Below the pieces are notes generated by a model. It had not been told where the DNA came from. It worked only from the letters and a program-made list of their open reading frames with translations, and did no database searches. A program made the translations under genes and the position numbers. A stretch of DNA of 64,000 nucleotides. Origin: Chondrus crispus (taxonomy: Eukaryota > Rhodophyta > Florideophyceae > Gigartinales > Gigartinaceae). Positions 27,431-39,066 of the stretch are shown here, in pieces (within the stretch, counting starts at the first letter, position 1; every line of letters starts with the position of its first letter). The stretch lies in contig NW_005179111.1 in NCBI RefSeq assembly GCF_000350225.1, forward strand, positions 332,899 through 396,898, read 5' to 3'.

Positions 27431-30400
27431 TCATCCCATGCGAGGTGGATAACCCATCTGTTTCGTTATGTAACGGAATCTACCGCCGCCGAGCAAACTC
27501 TCATTGTGCTTAACAAGAGTTTCGTTAAGCATACAAGACAAAATTTCAGTCGATGTTGAACAAGCATGTATCAAACTCACCCGTCGGACACTGTCAGTTA
27601 GATGTAAGAGGAGCGGCAGGGACTCACTTGCGACCTTGAGCGTATCACCCTCAAACCGAGTACATCTTCGTACAACAGCGAACGGACCACTCTCTACTTC
27701 GAGCCCAGTCGTGGACGTATCTTTCCAAAGCAGCAATTCTTCGACAGCGAAAACAGCGACGTGATAATCGTCCGGTGATTGACTTATCTCATAAACTGAT
27801 GGCTGGTTTAAAAGCGCGTCATTGGTCCTACGTTTGTGTATTATGGCCTGCACAGCATCACCCCTTTCCAAAAAATCGTGAGGCGCGGAACGAAGAGAAC
27901 AGGGGGCGACTTTCATCGTCTTCTTGAAACGTCTCGCTACATAAAAAAGAATACCTCATCGTTGCCATATTGATTCAGAACCGAGGAGTTCAGCAGATAC
28001 CTATAGTTCACTTGATGCTCTGAAACAGGCTGACAGCGCGACAAGGACCATGTAATTTTGCCTTTGGTGGAGCCTTCTGTCGGCTTACTTCCAAGCAACT
28101 TTTTTAGAATGGGCTCGATAAGTATATCCATGGGATTAGGCACGGTGAAAGATTCATGCTTTGGTAAAGACGACGACGGGACCGTACCATTGATAAAATG
28201 CCTCATATTAATCTCGAAGTCTCTTACGGAAAGGACTCGCCGTTGACTCGCGAATGCCGAAAACCTATCTTGCCAATCGTCGGCTAAGGCGTGCATCACA
28301 GCCTGAATCTGAGGGTTCCGGCGATTAGATCTCGCCACCCCACGTTTGAGTGGCTGGTGAGCGAATTCAAAAACTAGCTCTGCGAAGTGTCGCACGTGTC
28401 CCATCGCTGGTATAGAATGAGCATAAAGCTCGATTAGTCTGTGAAGATTCGGCTTGTCTAGCTTCATTTTTGCGACCTCTGAAACGCCACAGAACTTGTC
28501 ACAAGTATCCACATAAACACGTGCCATTTCCTGCTGTCTGAGAATGAAGTCGAAGCCTTCCCCACTGTTGAACAAAGCTACAGCATTGTGGCCATCAACA
28601 TGGAGCTTTGGATACCAATAGGTTTTGGACACCAGATCCTGATACATTCCCAAAGCCTGTACGGCCTGTCGAAGGATATTGCATGGATTGGAATCCGCTC
28701 CAGTAGGCCGCTGCGAAAGAGAGACCTGCAAAGATAGCTGGTGACATCGATCTCGAAAAATCTTGCTAGCGACCAAGAGAATGCAAAAGGAACCAGAGAT
28801 GGACGTGGAGTAGAGCTTCTTGCTCTTGAAGTCGAATATTTTATTCTGCGTGATTAACGAATTGCTCCGAAGTGCATCACATATTTTTGCATCAATGTGA
28901 ACACTATCATTTTTCGAAGGCAAAAGCAGAAAGCAGGTTGTCAATATATTAATGGCATTTCCAGCAAGCAAATGGTCTGTTGCGACCAGAACTGAGCGAT
29001 ATAGGTCGAACGTGGAGTCAAACAGCTGATGTCCACAACTTGCTACTGGCATCTGTCCGTTTGATCCGGCCAGCCGAAATTTCTCGTAGAACAAGAGCAA
29101 CGGGCTGTCTGTAACCTTCTTTGATAATCGCGGTTCCATCCCGAGGTAGTTTAGTTGACGCCTTTTTTCTGCGGAGCCTATCTCATCACATATGGCAACT
29201 GTTCTTGGTCCTGATCGGAAACTTGAAGAATCTGTACTGTTTAGGGCAGTTGTGTACCCGTGACACGAATGTTGCGGGTTGAGTTTTTGCTTACGAAAAA
29301 CACACAGATGACAAGCAGCGTCTGAATTATGCCGAAGTAAATCCGAGACATGAGCGATCTCCAAGAAATCACCTATGTATGCCACGACCTGAATGAACAC
29401 TGTGATGGGGTGTCCGTCACCGTCAGTTGTCTTTATGCCGCTAGTTGCCGCTTTTTGGAGGTCGTCTGCGATCATACGGAGCACTTGACTTGTGCTAACG
29501 CCTGGCGGGGTGAGTCCCAAAAGTCTTACTGCCTTGCGGGATGTGCGATGTTCAGGAAGTAAATTAAGTGGTAACATATAAACACCTCCGGCAGATCCTT
29601 GCGAATCCCTTTACTGAGAGAAACCGTCGGAATAGAACAGAACCCTGTACACGAAAAAACGTTGACCATCCTCGAGGAGAACGCCATCTGAAAACTTGCA
29701 AGGACAACTGGAAGATTCTTGCGCACCTCCTCCACCTGAATTGATAAATGGCCTGTCCTGTGGAAGTGATAGATCTACCAATTTTGAGGCGCTTGCATCC
29801 GTGCTGTTAGCACCATTCCGCTTTACCGTCTCAATGCATTCCGTACAGGTAAGCTCTCTAACAACTTGTTTATCCGCCTTTTGATAGTCGTAGGATTGAT
29901 TCCCGCTTGAACCGTTGTGCAATGGAATCCAGACCAGCTCAACACGGCTTCCTGTATCGCACAATCCACCGAACCGGTGAACGATCACACATCTGTAAGA
30001 TGTAGAAACACTTACTGAAACAAGTGAACAGATGTCACCGGGACTCCAAAGTGTGGAGTCCTCAGTACTCGATATGCACTGTAATTCGAAGTTCTTATTA
30101 AAGTGCTAGAGTTCGCGGCGACCGTACCTGCAAGCACAAGATGTGTGTTCAATATCGCTGCTGATAAACAAAATTCAGAATTGCCTTTCCGTGTAACCGA
30201 CAGGCTCCCCAAATAAGAATTGTACTCGTTGATATCCATTGTAGTTCCTTTGCGAGGTGCGGGTGCGGCATTTAGAAAAATGTTTACTATCTCTCCATTC
30301 CGATGAAATGTGTCACAAATATTGGCCCGGGATTTTGTGGAGAAAAGAGAATGGTGAGGGCCATCCAGAAAAAGTTGCCTATTGGCAACTATAGGGATAC

Positions 30401-31421
30401 TTGAGATTGTAGAGAACAGTGGGTCATATGAACTGGGTTTCACTTCCGCACGACAGCCAGATCGCAGAAGATCCCACGTAGGCTTGAAAGAGACGTCTTT
30501 CATCGCCCACGTACTCGGCAATATGATCTGGACTTCCGCTTTTGGCTGGGCTTCGTTAGTCCAACGGCGGTTCGAAAATGGGCCCCCAGCACGCCCAGAT
30601 GCTGTACTCTTAGCCCCTGCTTTTCGCAAGTCCACTGGTACGAGATGCCTCTCACAGCAGGGGAAGCTGGAATTCCAAAGGAAGGGTAGCAATGTGCGTT
30701 GGACCATAGAGTAAGATGGCATTTTCTGTTCTTCTGGTGCGTATTGGTCAAGTAGCCAGTTCACTGTGTTCCTGAAGAACTCAAATTGTTCCCTAGTGAG
30801 ACGACTTGTTCCGCTAACAGCTATTACAGCAAGCATTTTCTGCCATGTATTGGGTGATCTCCGGTCTGGACGTTGTATCTTTTCTGCCTCCTGTGAGGCG
30901 TCTTCCCCAATACAATGTTTACCACTATCGCCACCTCGTAGAATAGATGACTGATGATCCTCCCCCGAAGGAATCATTTCATCCGCCTCATATCCAATAG
31001 CAACACGGTCTATGTCTGAAACGCTCGTGTGTTGCATCGGATTCGGACATCCTTCTATTTCGGCATGTGGAGGAGCGAGGTTAACCTCACTGATCTCGTT
31101 GCCAATCGCATGTACAGCATTTTCACAGTTCGTTTTAAGAAGGATCGAATCGAGTGATGCACGATTCTGAATCTGCCCATCAGTATTTTCACTTTCGAAT
31201 AACTCTCTCTGTACCAGGAGATTTGAACCATTTTGTTCGAACAAATCTGATCTGTTCATCAGATCTGACGTTCCGGGATACAGTTGTTGGTGCTCTTGGT
31301 GCACACGAGTAGGTACGACCGCCTGTTCCTTCCATTCGAAGCAGCTTCGATTATTTCGACTGTCTCTCCTAGGACGTGGACGTTTTCGACCGGAGGATCG
31401 TGATCCTCCTGAGGTCCCCAT
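27431..31421 (-). pseudogene. CACTA/EnSpm-like (Transposase_21) transposase, degraded
   Basis: ATG at 31421 (MGTSGGSRSSGRKRPR), then a basic/acidic N-terminal region. The catalytic region follows: FYSDGF carries the likely first catalytic Asp, then GGVYMLPLNL, GDFLEIAHVSDLLRHNSDAA and CHLCVF (the conserved Cys pair after the GD motif). A C-terminal region continues to 27431. Lesions: an in-frame TAA at 29611-29613 right after the catalytic motif, and a frame change around 27940 in a run of six T. A 23-nt GTAAGT...TTACAG segment at 29993-30015 restores frame if removed. It would cut and paste the element; this copy is unlikely to make full-length protein. The sister element at 49.6 kb has the same domain order. 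Confidence 0.7.
29993..30015 (-). other. Candidate 23-nt intron in the CACTA-like transposase
   Basis: Minus strand: exon ...TTTCA, then GTAAGT...CTTACAG, then ATGTGTGATC. Without removal the frame hits TAA at once. With removal it joins two coding stretches in the same reading frame. Both splice signals match consensus, but 23 nt is shorter than introns in almost all eukaryotes, so an insertion that mimics an intron cannot be excluded. Confidence 0.5.
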
Positions 31422-31912
31422 GCAGATAGAGACTGCGGCGCAATTCAAATCGGGCGATAGGTATTTTTGCCCTCGGTTCGCAAACAAAGTATAGTGCTTA
31501 AATCATTAGCTTGCTGGCATACATGCAATTCGTCTAAATTTGAGGTATCGTATGCGACACTGACTGCAGTCAACTGCAGCACTGCAGTTAATGGTGAAGT
31601 GTCTAGATTTCATGCTGCCCAGAGGATCAATGGGTACAGCCGTATTGCTGGAAGTACTGGCACCAGTACAGAAAAATGCTAACTATTCCGCGGGAAACCG
31701 GAAGAAAACTGCGAACTGTTCAATGTTCAACAACACATGATACACCCCACCCTTCTAAAGTGGCACGTTGCACATCTTTGTTCACAGAACCAGTTTCGAT
31801 CGAACTTGCCGATCTCCCCTCTTTTTGTTGGTGTTATCTTGCTGATCTTACTTGCTTATTTCTCCATACCCCGTGAAGCTTAATTGAAAGCGACATTCTG
31901 AGTTCTCCGATC

Positions 31913-33319
31913 ATGCCCCTGGCACGCCCACTTGCATCGGCTAGAAGAGCGAATGAAGAGCGAAGGGTTGCTGTATCAGGACTCCAGCCGCGCAACCTCA
32001 AGCGTGAGACGAAAACAAACAATGTGCATGCAATTTTTCCGAGAAAAAGGTCAAGCTCTCCGTTGGATGAAACTTGTGCCATAGACGAGGCTGCGACTAG
32101 GACGCCCCCTCGAAAAACTGGCACTCGCAGAACAAAATCAAGAGGGCCGGCGCTCAACGGAAGCCCTGTACCGCGGACAGCTTGCAGTAACAATGAACGC
32201 CAAATCAAGAGCTTTTCGGACATGGAAACGCAGCCACCGCCCAATGGTGAAGCATTTGCAGAAGAGGAGGAAGTTGCTGCTGAAATTGGAAACCGAGATC
32301 CGGACCATGACTCACCCCAGTGGGAACAGAGAGCATCAAGAGAATATTTTCCTATTGACGATGACGCGAATGACGCGAATGTACGCTGTGACAGCGCTGG
32401 AGACCATCCCTATGTAGGGGCAGCTGAACACGTCAAAACTCGTGAGTTTTTCGGCCCGGGACAAGAGCACCTCAATACAGTAACTCTCAGGGGAGAAAGA
32501 ATGACAGGTGTTCCGTCTCCTGCAATAACAACAGCGCAGCCCAGATTAAGCTTGAGGAATCCAAGCAAATATGAGAGGAACTCGCCTGGGGAGAGCTCTA
32601 TTCGGCTCTTCCTCGAAAATATGCAGAAATCCTTGCTTACTCGATTGGCTTCTGTTGAAGGAACAATGAAACACCTTCAGAGAGATGTCGAGAACTTGCG
32701 AAATGGAATGAACCAAGGCAATGATTTCTTCGGGACAAGTCCAAGCGTGGGATTGACTACCAAGTCGAAGAGAATTTCCAAAACTGCAACGAAATGGGCC
32801 TTTAAGGATATGGTTGACGACGAGAACAGGACACTGAAATCGAATGTGGAGCTTGTTTTTGACACTTCATTAATGTCACGGGTCCTGTCAGACGCGTCAT
32901 GTTTCTTCATGGAGCACACGTGGTCCCTAGGTGTGAATCTTGCCCATACTCACCTGGCTATGTCTGCGTTTCTCTACGGCCATCAGAATAGATCTACCAA
33001 AAAAGAGCTCGAGGCAGGTCTTGCTCGCGTTCACTGTGACTTCAAATTTCGCTTCGTGAGAACGTTATTTGTTCAGGCACGCAATCAGTTCGAACTTGTT
33101 CTAGAAAGTGAAAATGAGGCTACGCAGAGAACAAGAACCTTACAAGGTGTTCCAGATGCCAATACCAACGAAAATAATCACAGAAAGAAAGTGTCAATGC
33201 CTCAGCCCCGCGCGCCGTATTGGCTCAATCCGCGCTATGTGGGAAGAGAAGCTATGAAGAAAACCCGTGAGCTTGTTGAAACAAAAGCTAGACGGCAGAA
33301 AAAGGACATAGATACCTAA
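31913..33319 (+). CDS. Accessory coiled-coil ORF divergent from the first CACTA-like transposase
   Basis: 468 codons from ATG 31913 to TAA. The N-terminal half is basic and disordered. A coiled coil follows (LLTRLASVEGTMKHLQRDVENL), then a helical domain and a basic C-terminus (KKTRELVETKARRQKK). It starts about 490 bp from the transposase start, head to head, the same arrangement as the ORF at 53195. It may be a TnpA-like DNA-binding partner; that is an inference from position and architecture, not from a recognised domain. Confidence 0.55.
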   Translation: MPLARPLASARRANEERRVAVSGLQPRNLKRETKTNNVHAIFPRKRSSSPLDETCAIDEAATRTPPRKTGTRRTKSRGPALNGSPVPRTACSNNERQIKSFSDMETQPPPNGEAFAEEEEVAAEIGNRDPDHDSPQWEQRASREYFPIDDDANDANVRCDSAGDHPYVGAAEHVKTREFFGPGQEHLNTVTLRGERMTGVPSPAITTAQPRLSLRNPSKYERNSPGESSIRLFLENMQKSLLTRLASVEGTMKHLQRDVENLRNGMNQGNDFFGTSPSVGLTTKSKRISKTATKWAFKDMVDDENRTLKSNVELVFDTSLMSRVLSDASCFFMEHTWSLGVNLAHTHLAMSAFLYGHQNRSTKKELEAGLARVHCDFKFRFVRTLFVQARNQFELVLESENEATQRTRTLQGVPDANTNENNHRKKVSMPQPRAPYWLNPRYVGREAMKKTRELVETKARRQKKDIDT

Positions 33320-33361
33320 AAAGGTCGCGAAAGCTTTTACATTGTACACACAGTATACGCA

Positions 33362-33673
33362 ATGTCCACCGATGTTTTGAGGGAGTCACGTGTAGCTGCG
33401 AAAAGGCGCTTTTTCGAAGATCTGGGTTTCGCACTCAGACCATGGGAGGCGAGCAGAGGCATACCTGTAGCGTTCGGTCAACCAAACGTGTCATTCAAGC
33501 ATCCAGATCACGTGTTCAACTTTGCCGATCACGTTGTCTCCGGCGCCGACAATGGCGGCGCGGCGAGGGCAGCGGTGGAGGGCGGCGACAACGCCGGAGG
33601 TCGCAACTCGTTCGTCTTCCTCGGCATCGCGGCGGGAGAGAGAGCTCGGTGTAGAAAACCGCTGGGGGGGTAA
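33362..33673 (+). CDS. Small hypothetical ORF, 103 codons
   Basis: Starts at an ATG 40 bp downstream of the previous stop and reads STDVLRESRVAAKRRFFEDL before turning Gly/Ala-rich. A minus-strand frame overlaps it. No domain is recognised. It could be an exon of the accessory gene or chance; the segment 33320-33729 otherwise holds nothing I can name. Confidence 0.22.
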   Translation: MSTDVLRESRVAAKRRFFEDLGFALRPWEASRGIPVAFGQPNVSFKHPDHVFNFADHVVSGADNGGAARAAVEGGDNAGGRNSFVFLGIAAGERARCRKPLGG

Positions 33674-33729
33674 TTTTATCAATGCATCAGGGGTGCGCTT
33701 ACAGATGCACTAGCAGATAGGAAGCTGAG

Positions 33730-36700
33730 TTACACTTCGATCGGATATGAGATGTCCGCGACGTGTGTCGGTAGGCGAGAAAGGATCGCAGCAGCGACAG
33801 TGGACCAGATGGCGAAGCTCATGCGTTGGTGGATGCGGGCTTGAGCGGAGGCAATGGTGCAAGAGCTCCGAAGTGCTATTAGCTTCGCGTGTTCATGGAT
33901 GACATGCAGTGTAGACTGTGAGGGGGCGCCTAGAGTGTCAAACGAGAGTGGCTGAAAGTGCCAGTCTAGGGGTGGCGGAGGAAGGTGATCGTCAATGAGC
34001 AGGGTGGATCGAATAGTCCGCTCGAGGGCCTGACGCTTGTGAACGTCAGCTGCTTCTGCAGCTCCTGCAGATTGGCGGGCAGCGGGATACATCATGCCCC
34101 TGCGGAATGGACTGCAGATTGTGACGTCGTAGGCCGTAGGTTTGTCACAAGGGAGCCCTGGGGCAGGGGGGGACGGTTGAACGAGGATATCGGCCGGTCG
34201 TGCAGCAGAGTTTGGTAACAGGAAAGGGACCTCGAGGGAATATGCAAGTCCAGCCCCACGGAACACGTGTCGTGCGAAGACATTTCGGACGGTATTGTGT
34301 CTGTGGACAAGTCCGAAGCCATGGCTACAGATGGTCGCGTGATCCCCTCGAGGGTCGAGTGGCTTGGAACAATGTGCGCAGCGCAACGGCGAGATAGAAT
34401 CGAATGTGATAGGAGCGTCCAGATGACGACGTAGCATAGTTGACCAGGTGGCGTTATGAATGCGGGAGGTGGCAGCTGGGTGGGCCGTGAGGAAAGATGT
34501 CGCGCCAGGAGCGAGGAGAGAGCGAAACCGTACCCTCCGACGAATTGAAGCTGCACTGTGCTGACGAGGGTCGGGAGAGGATTACTGAAGGGGTTTCTCC
34601 CAGAACCGGCTGGCCGCTGTGCTATGCTGCGCCTGAAGTAAAAAGGTATGTATGCGTTCAGGACGCGCTAGAAGTGCGGTAGGTTCGAGGCAGCCAAGAT
34701 CCGAGGATGTAAGGGAGAAGTGAGGTGGTTGTACGGAAGGAGGTAAATTGCCGAGAACCACCCTCAATGATGTTCGTGCAAAGCGCTGGTATTGCCTGAG
34801 GTTGGGAAACTTGGGCCCCTTTAGTCGTACCGGGGCGGAGTCGATGAGACTTGCAGCGTAAGAGGCGTGTGAAGTATTGGCCAATGATGTGAGGCCATGT
34901 CCCCCATGAACGAACGGCAATCGGACTTGAGCAGCCAGGCTCGGTGAAAGAGTAACACTATTGAAGCGCTCGTATGCCTTCAGCTGATCTCTATCAAATT
35001 GCTGTGCGAACGAAAAGGCGAAGGTCGGGGGTACCAGCCGGAACAGATGCTGCATGCGACAGGCGGAAGCGGAGACCCGGTGTAAGTGAAAGCGTACGCG
35101 GGCCTCTGGGATGTGGTCCAGGTGGGCGAGGGCGGAATTGCAGTTTTGCAGTTCGCGGGTGATGTACTGCGTCATGAACGAGTCAGACCCAATAGGGGCC
35201 CCGAGGAGTTCCAACCCGCCGTCTTCGATGACGTGCAAAGGGGCAACAGTGGTGAGGGGAAGCAGGAGGTCTGGGGAGAGGCTGGGCCAAAAGACACGTG
35301 TCTTAGCTGGGTTGAGGAAGAACTGGTGGGTTGGTCCTTCTGTGTTGAGGATTTTAAGAGCTTTTGGCAACTTCATCGATTCGGCCGATGATGGTACCGT
35401 CATCTGTATACCAGCGGTTCATAAGAACGTCACATTCGTGCGAGATGCGGCGGGCGAGAGGCTGAAGAGCGAGAGAGAAGAGGAGCATGCTTGCAGGGTC
35501 TCCCTGTTGCGACCCTTCTCGACTGACTAGCATGGTGGGTGGAGACGAGGGCAGTATCAGGGGGGAGATGGTGCGTGCATAAACCATGTCAAGAAAGCGG
35601 GACAGAGAGGGTGCTCTGGTTGGGAGCTGGTCCAGCACTTTCTGGTCGGAGAAACGGTTGAAGGCATTGGAGGCGTCAATTGACACCATGACGTAGTGTG
35701 GGTCCCTTCCATGCCGACGAAGTAGCATCCGGGCGTCGTGTACGATAGCGTCCATGCCGTTCGGAACACCATTGGCTAATTGTTCAGGAGCGAAGTGGTC
35801 ACGGCAATCCTCTATTGCGGCTGGGAGGAGGACTTTCGTGACGAGTCGACGGCTGCTTTGTCCAGTTGCAATTGGGCGAATTTTGGCCGGGCGTGGCTGT
35901 AGGGGCAGCAGAGTTGCGGCACTGACAAGGGGGATGGTGCAGGGCGGAAGGGAACCACGGGCCAGGCGGCTGACGAGATTTGTGAGCGCGGAGATGCCGG
36001 TCACTCCTGCTTCGGGACTAATTTGTGTGTGGGCAAGGAGGTGCAGGAGCTTGGGCGACATGCGGTCTGGACCGGCGGCTGAGTTGGGATTGAGGTGCCT
36101 GACGGCACGGAGAACGGATTGCTCCGACACCTCTGGCGGCCGTGGTTGTGCGGAGGGCGGCAGAGGCATGACGGGGACAGGAGGGTCGGGGTGAAGGGCT
36201 TGCAGTGCTGCAACCGTGGCCGTGTCGTTGAGGTTGGCGAGAGGAGGGTTGGTGAACGTGCGCATCGCCCGCCCGTACTGGGCTTGGGAGGCTAGCCGCA
36301 TGGCGCGGGCGGCTTGTGCGGCGCGAGAGCTGTGGGGCGAAGGGAGTTTGGAATGTGTGTGCTGCCATGCCCGCCGTGCTTCGTGAGCATGAAGGGCTTC
36401 TCTCCACAAGGTACCCCATTCGCGACCTGTGCTTGCCCTACGTAAGCGGAGACGGAGGGCGAGCATTTGACCGCGCGAGGAACGCCATCCGGGCTCTCCA
36501 CGGAAAGCTTTTCGGAGCACAACAGTACGCAGCATGTGAAGGCGCATAAATGCTTGATGAGTGGCGTCGGGGGTGGTAGCTGCTGTGGCAGCGCGCACGA
36601 GGCGAATTAGAAGTAGAACCGTGCTATGCAGGCAAGGGCCAGGGATAGAAGTGAAAATGTCCGAGGGCCGAATCGGGGTCGAAAGGAGTTCGTGGACCGA

Positions 36701-36841
36701 CGGCAAGGGGAGGGGTGAGGCGTCCGGGAGGGGGAATGGTCGGTTTTCAGGGGAGGGCGAGAATGTGTCTGTCATGGATGGTGGAAGGGAAGCGCTGTGA
36801 GAGGGGGCCAAGGGGTCGGCGGTGGGGCTATCTGAGATCAT
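33730..36841 (-). pseudogene. ORF2: reverse transcriptase plus restriction-like endonuclease
   Basis: Starts at ATG 36841. Pro-rich N-terminus, then RT motifs: NSAAGPDRMSPKLL, VSIDASNAFNRF (motif A), REGSQQGDPASMLLFSLAL (motif B) and WYTDDGT (YxDD). A thumb/linker follows, then a C-terminal zinc-binding and PD-(D/E)XK-type endonuclease: CAHCSKPLDPRGDHA, RHN, RPADILV and AYDVTIC. Lesions: a frame change near 35370 (the frame ends in TAA just after YTDD) and an in-frame TAA at 34582-34584. It lacks an apurinic endonuclease, placing it with the restriction-like-endonuclease class (R2, NeSL, Utopia and relatives). This copy is inactive unless it has read-through. Confidence 0.75.
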
Positions 36842-38142
36842 TGGTCCAGGGGAGAGAGTGCTGCGGCCTCCTGAGAGGGAGAGGCGCGCTTGGGAGGAGG
36901 GACTGATGCGCTAGTGGACAGAGCTCTTTTGATGCGGGGCGGGGCGTTAAGAGACGAGACAGGGGGCCAGTGGAGAGGATGAGGTGCATGGTGTGCGCTT
37001 TGAGGAGCAGGAGGCGAGTGTTCGGGCGACGGAGCGGCATTGTTGGGCTGGGCGGGGTGGAGGTCACTTTCATTGACCGATGTGGGGAGGGGAGCTACAG
37101 TGGCGGTTAGGGTGGTACCCAGGGGCGCCGGGCGGTATAAACTTGGCGGGGGAGTGGTGGCGGGAACGGGGGGCTCGGTGACAGCGGTTGGAGGCGGCGG
37201 GGGCTGAGAGGTGACGGCGTCGGCGGGCGAGCGTCTCGTGGCACGGACCTCGGTAGTTTTGTCGGGCATGCTGGCATCTGGTGCCGGCCCTGGGCTGCAG
37301 AGGGGTGCAGCGGGGGCGGCGTCCAAGGCCGGGGCAGTAGTATGCATAGGGATCGGGGACGCAGCGCGCGAGGTCGCCGGTACAGGGGGCGACGCAGATT
37401 TCCGAATGCACGGTTGTGTAGGTGGGCTTGCAGGAACGACGGGCAGAGCGGTAGCCGTTGCGGTAGGTCGACGGGAGTACCCGTCGTTCGAGGCTGCGGC
37501 GAGTGCCGCATAGATAGTACGGGAGGTGTGACGGAGTGCCCCGGCGAGGGCGGTTCGAAGACGCATGGGAACTGAGGTGGGGGTACTGCGACGCAACAGG
37601 CGTTGCGACTCTTGGGCGAGGGGGCGGGCTATTCCAGCCGCGGGCGAGCGGTCCAGCGTCCTGACGAAAGTAGAAAGCGGTACGGGGAGAAGTTGGAGAT
37701 CCTCGTAAATGAGGCGGGTGTGAGCGAGGATGCGCGTGAGGATGCCGAGGTCTGAGACAGCGAAATATATGTATGTCCATTTACCCGCCCCTGGGATGAT
37801 GACATGGGGAGGGAGGGAGGTGGTGGCGAGGCGGCCACCGAGGCGGAGGGCATGTTGGGTTGCAGAGAAAGAGGCGAAGGATGCAGAGGGGGAGGAGGTG
37901 GGGGCAACGGCGAGCGCGGTAATTGCGGGAGCAGGCGCCTCGGGGGCGCCTGTGTTGGGGTCAAGGCGGACGGGGAGGCCGACGGTGCGGAGGAGGTCGT
38001 GTGCGGCCTTTAACTCGGTGTGTGTGGGTGGGGTTGGAGCGGAGGCCGGTTGATGTGGTGTGGGTGTGGCGCTCGCATGGGTGGAGGCCCGCGCATGTGC
38101 GGCTGGGTCGGAAACAACAACAGACTTTAATAATGTTGGATA
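36838..38142 (-). CDS. ORF1 of the non-LTR element, proline-rich, start missing
   Basis: About 435 open codons. Upstream part: helical segments such as HDLLRTVGLPVRLDPN, WTYIYFAVSDLGILTRILAH and LIYEDLQLLPVPLSTFVRTL. The C-terminal half is low-complexity Pro/Ala/Thr. No RRM or zinc knuckle is visible. The stop TGA shares ATGA with the ORF2 start, suggesting coupled reinitiation. The first ATG in frame is only at about 37565, so the genuine N-terminus is probably lost. Confidence 0.5.
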   Translation of the reverse strand, partial: YPTLLKSVVVSDPAAHARASTHASATPTPHQPASAPTPPTHTELKAAHDLLRTVGLPVRLDPNTGAPEAPAPAITALAVAPTSSPSASFASFSATQHALRLGGRLATTSLPPHVIIPGAGKWTYIYFAVSDLGILTRILAHTRLIYEDLQLLPVPLSTFVRTLDRSPAAGIARPLAQESQRLLRRSTPTSVPMRLRTALAGALRHTSRTIYAALAAASNDGYSRRPTATATALPVVPASPPTQPCIRKSASPPVPATSRAASPIPMHTTAPALDAAPAAPLCSPGPAPDASMPDKTTEVRATRRSPADAVTSQPPPPPTAVTEPPVPATTPPPSLYRPAPLGTTLTATVAPLPTSVNESDLHPAQPNNAAPSPEHSPPAPQSAHHAPHPLHWPPVSSLNAPPRIKRALSTSASVPPPKRASPSQEAAALSPLDQ

Positions 38143-38860
38143 TCGCTACTACATATACTGTGCACATCCCTCTCCACCCGTCTCCTGGCCAGGGGGCACT
38201 CCCTTTTACCACAAATAACAGAGTTTTGGACGGGCAATAGTTCACCCAACTGATCACTGCCGCTCCAGAGTAGTGCTGTTTTTCTAGTATTCACGCAGGA
38301 CGGCACTAATGCGTAGGGTCCACTGTATTATTGGTTTCTGGCGCCATCCTAAATACGTTACAGCGGTGGAAATTTTACGCCCAAATCAGCTCCCCTCAGA
38401 ACGGACAGCTCCGGAAATCACAAAATTTTCCTGCAGCACAATACTATTTTGTGCTGCAGGAAAATTTTGTGATTCACCAGACAGAATCGTTGTGCATGTC
38501 TCTCATGGAGTCTGTACTTAGTTAGAGGGGCAGGCGTGAGGACAGTATGCAGGCTGGGACTTGAGGGTTACAGCAAGTAGGCAAAGTGCCTTATATTCGC
38601 TTTTATCCGATGCTAAGATAGTGCTGTGCTTAGCGACGAGGCCCTTGGCCTCTACAAAGCGACGCGAGGGAGATCAGCTTAAGTACACTGCTAAAGGTTC
38701 ATGCAAGAACAAAGGACAGGGAATGTGAATCTATGCTACATTACTTGCAGAGAATGCACGGCAAAACCTTGAAGGGGAGTGCATTTCACTTCTCAATCTG
38801 ACACGCAATTGCAAGTCAGAAAGCCGACTTGCAAGTCAGAAAGCTGACTTACAATGCTTC
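38143..38860. other. Intergenic stretch holding a perfect foldback
   Basis: No credible gene. It contains the 26-bp hairpin at 38416-38474, and near 38805-38850 a short direct repeat of GACTTGCAAGTCAGAAAGC that is itself partly palindromic. Confidence 0.45.
38416..38474. repeat. Perfect 26-bp inverted repeat with 7-nt loop
   Basis: AATCACAAAATTTTCCTGCA plus GCACAA at 38416-38441 is followed by the loop TACTATT and the exact complement at 38449-38474. No mismatch is present. Candidates are a minimal foldback transposon, a transcription terminator-like hairpin or a small-RNA precursor. Confidence 0.9.
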
Positions 38861-39066
38861 TGCCATGCAATTATTGTATTCTCTTATACAGTTATGAACA
38901 GTGTGGTGGGGGAGCGGCGCTGGTGACGGCGGCGCTGCCTGGGGAGCTACATCTGTGCTACGTTTGTGAGTGGCACAGGTGTGTGAGCTGTGCATGGGAA
39001 TCATGACAGGGAGATCATTACAGGTGGCGCAGTACGACCGCAGAGCGACAGAAAATGGACATGGGA

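Larger units (their letters stand above)
33730..38142 (-). mobile_element. Non-LTR retrotransposon with restriction-like endonuclease, 5'-truncated and mutated
   Basis: A minus-strand unit with ORF1 (38142-36838), ORF2 (36841-33730) and an ATGA overlap between them. Its frame is cut at the 5' side by a TAG at 38143 with no ATG following, as expected of 5'-truncated target-primed copies. The 3' end is not defined: no poly(A) or target duplication was seen. GC content and proline content are high throughout. Confidence 0.7.

Noticed and set aside
27930-27945. Programmed frameshift at the T-run in the first CACTA-like transposase
   Set aside because: The heptamer is not in the required zero-frame register and the gene has other lesions, so an ordinary indel is likelier.
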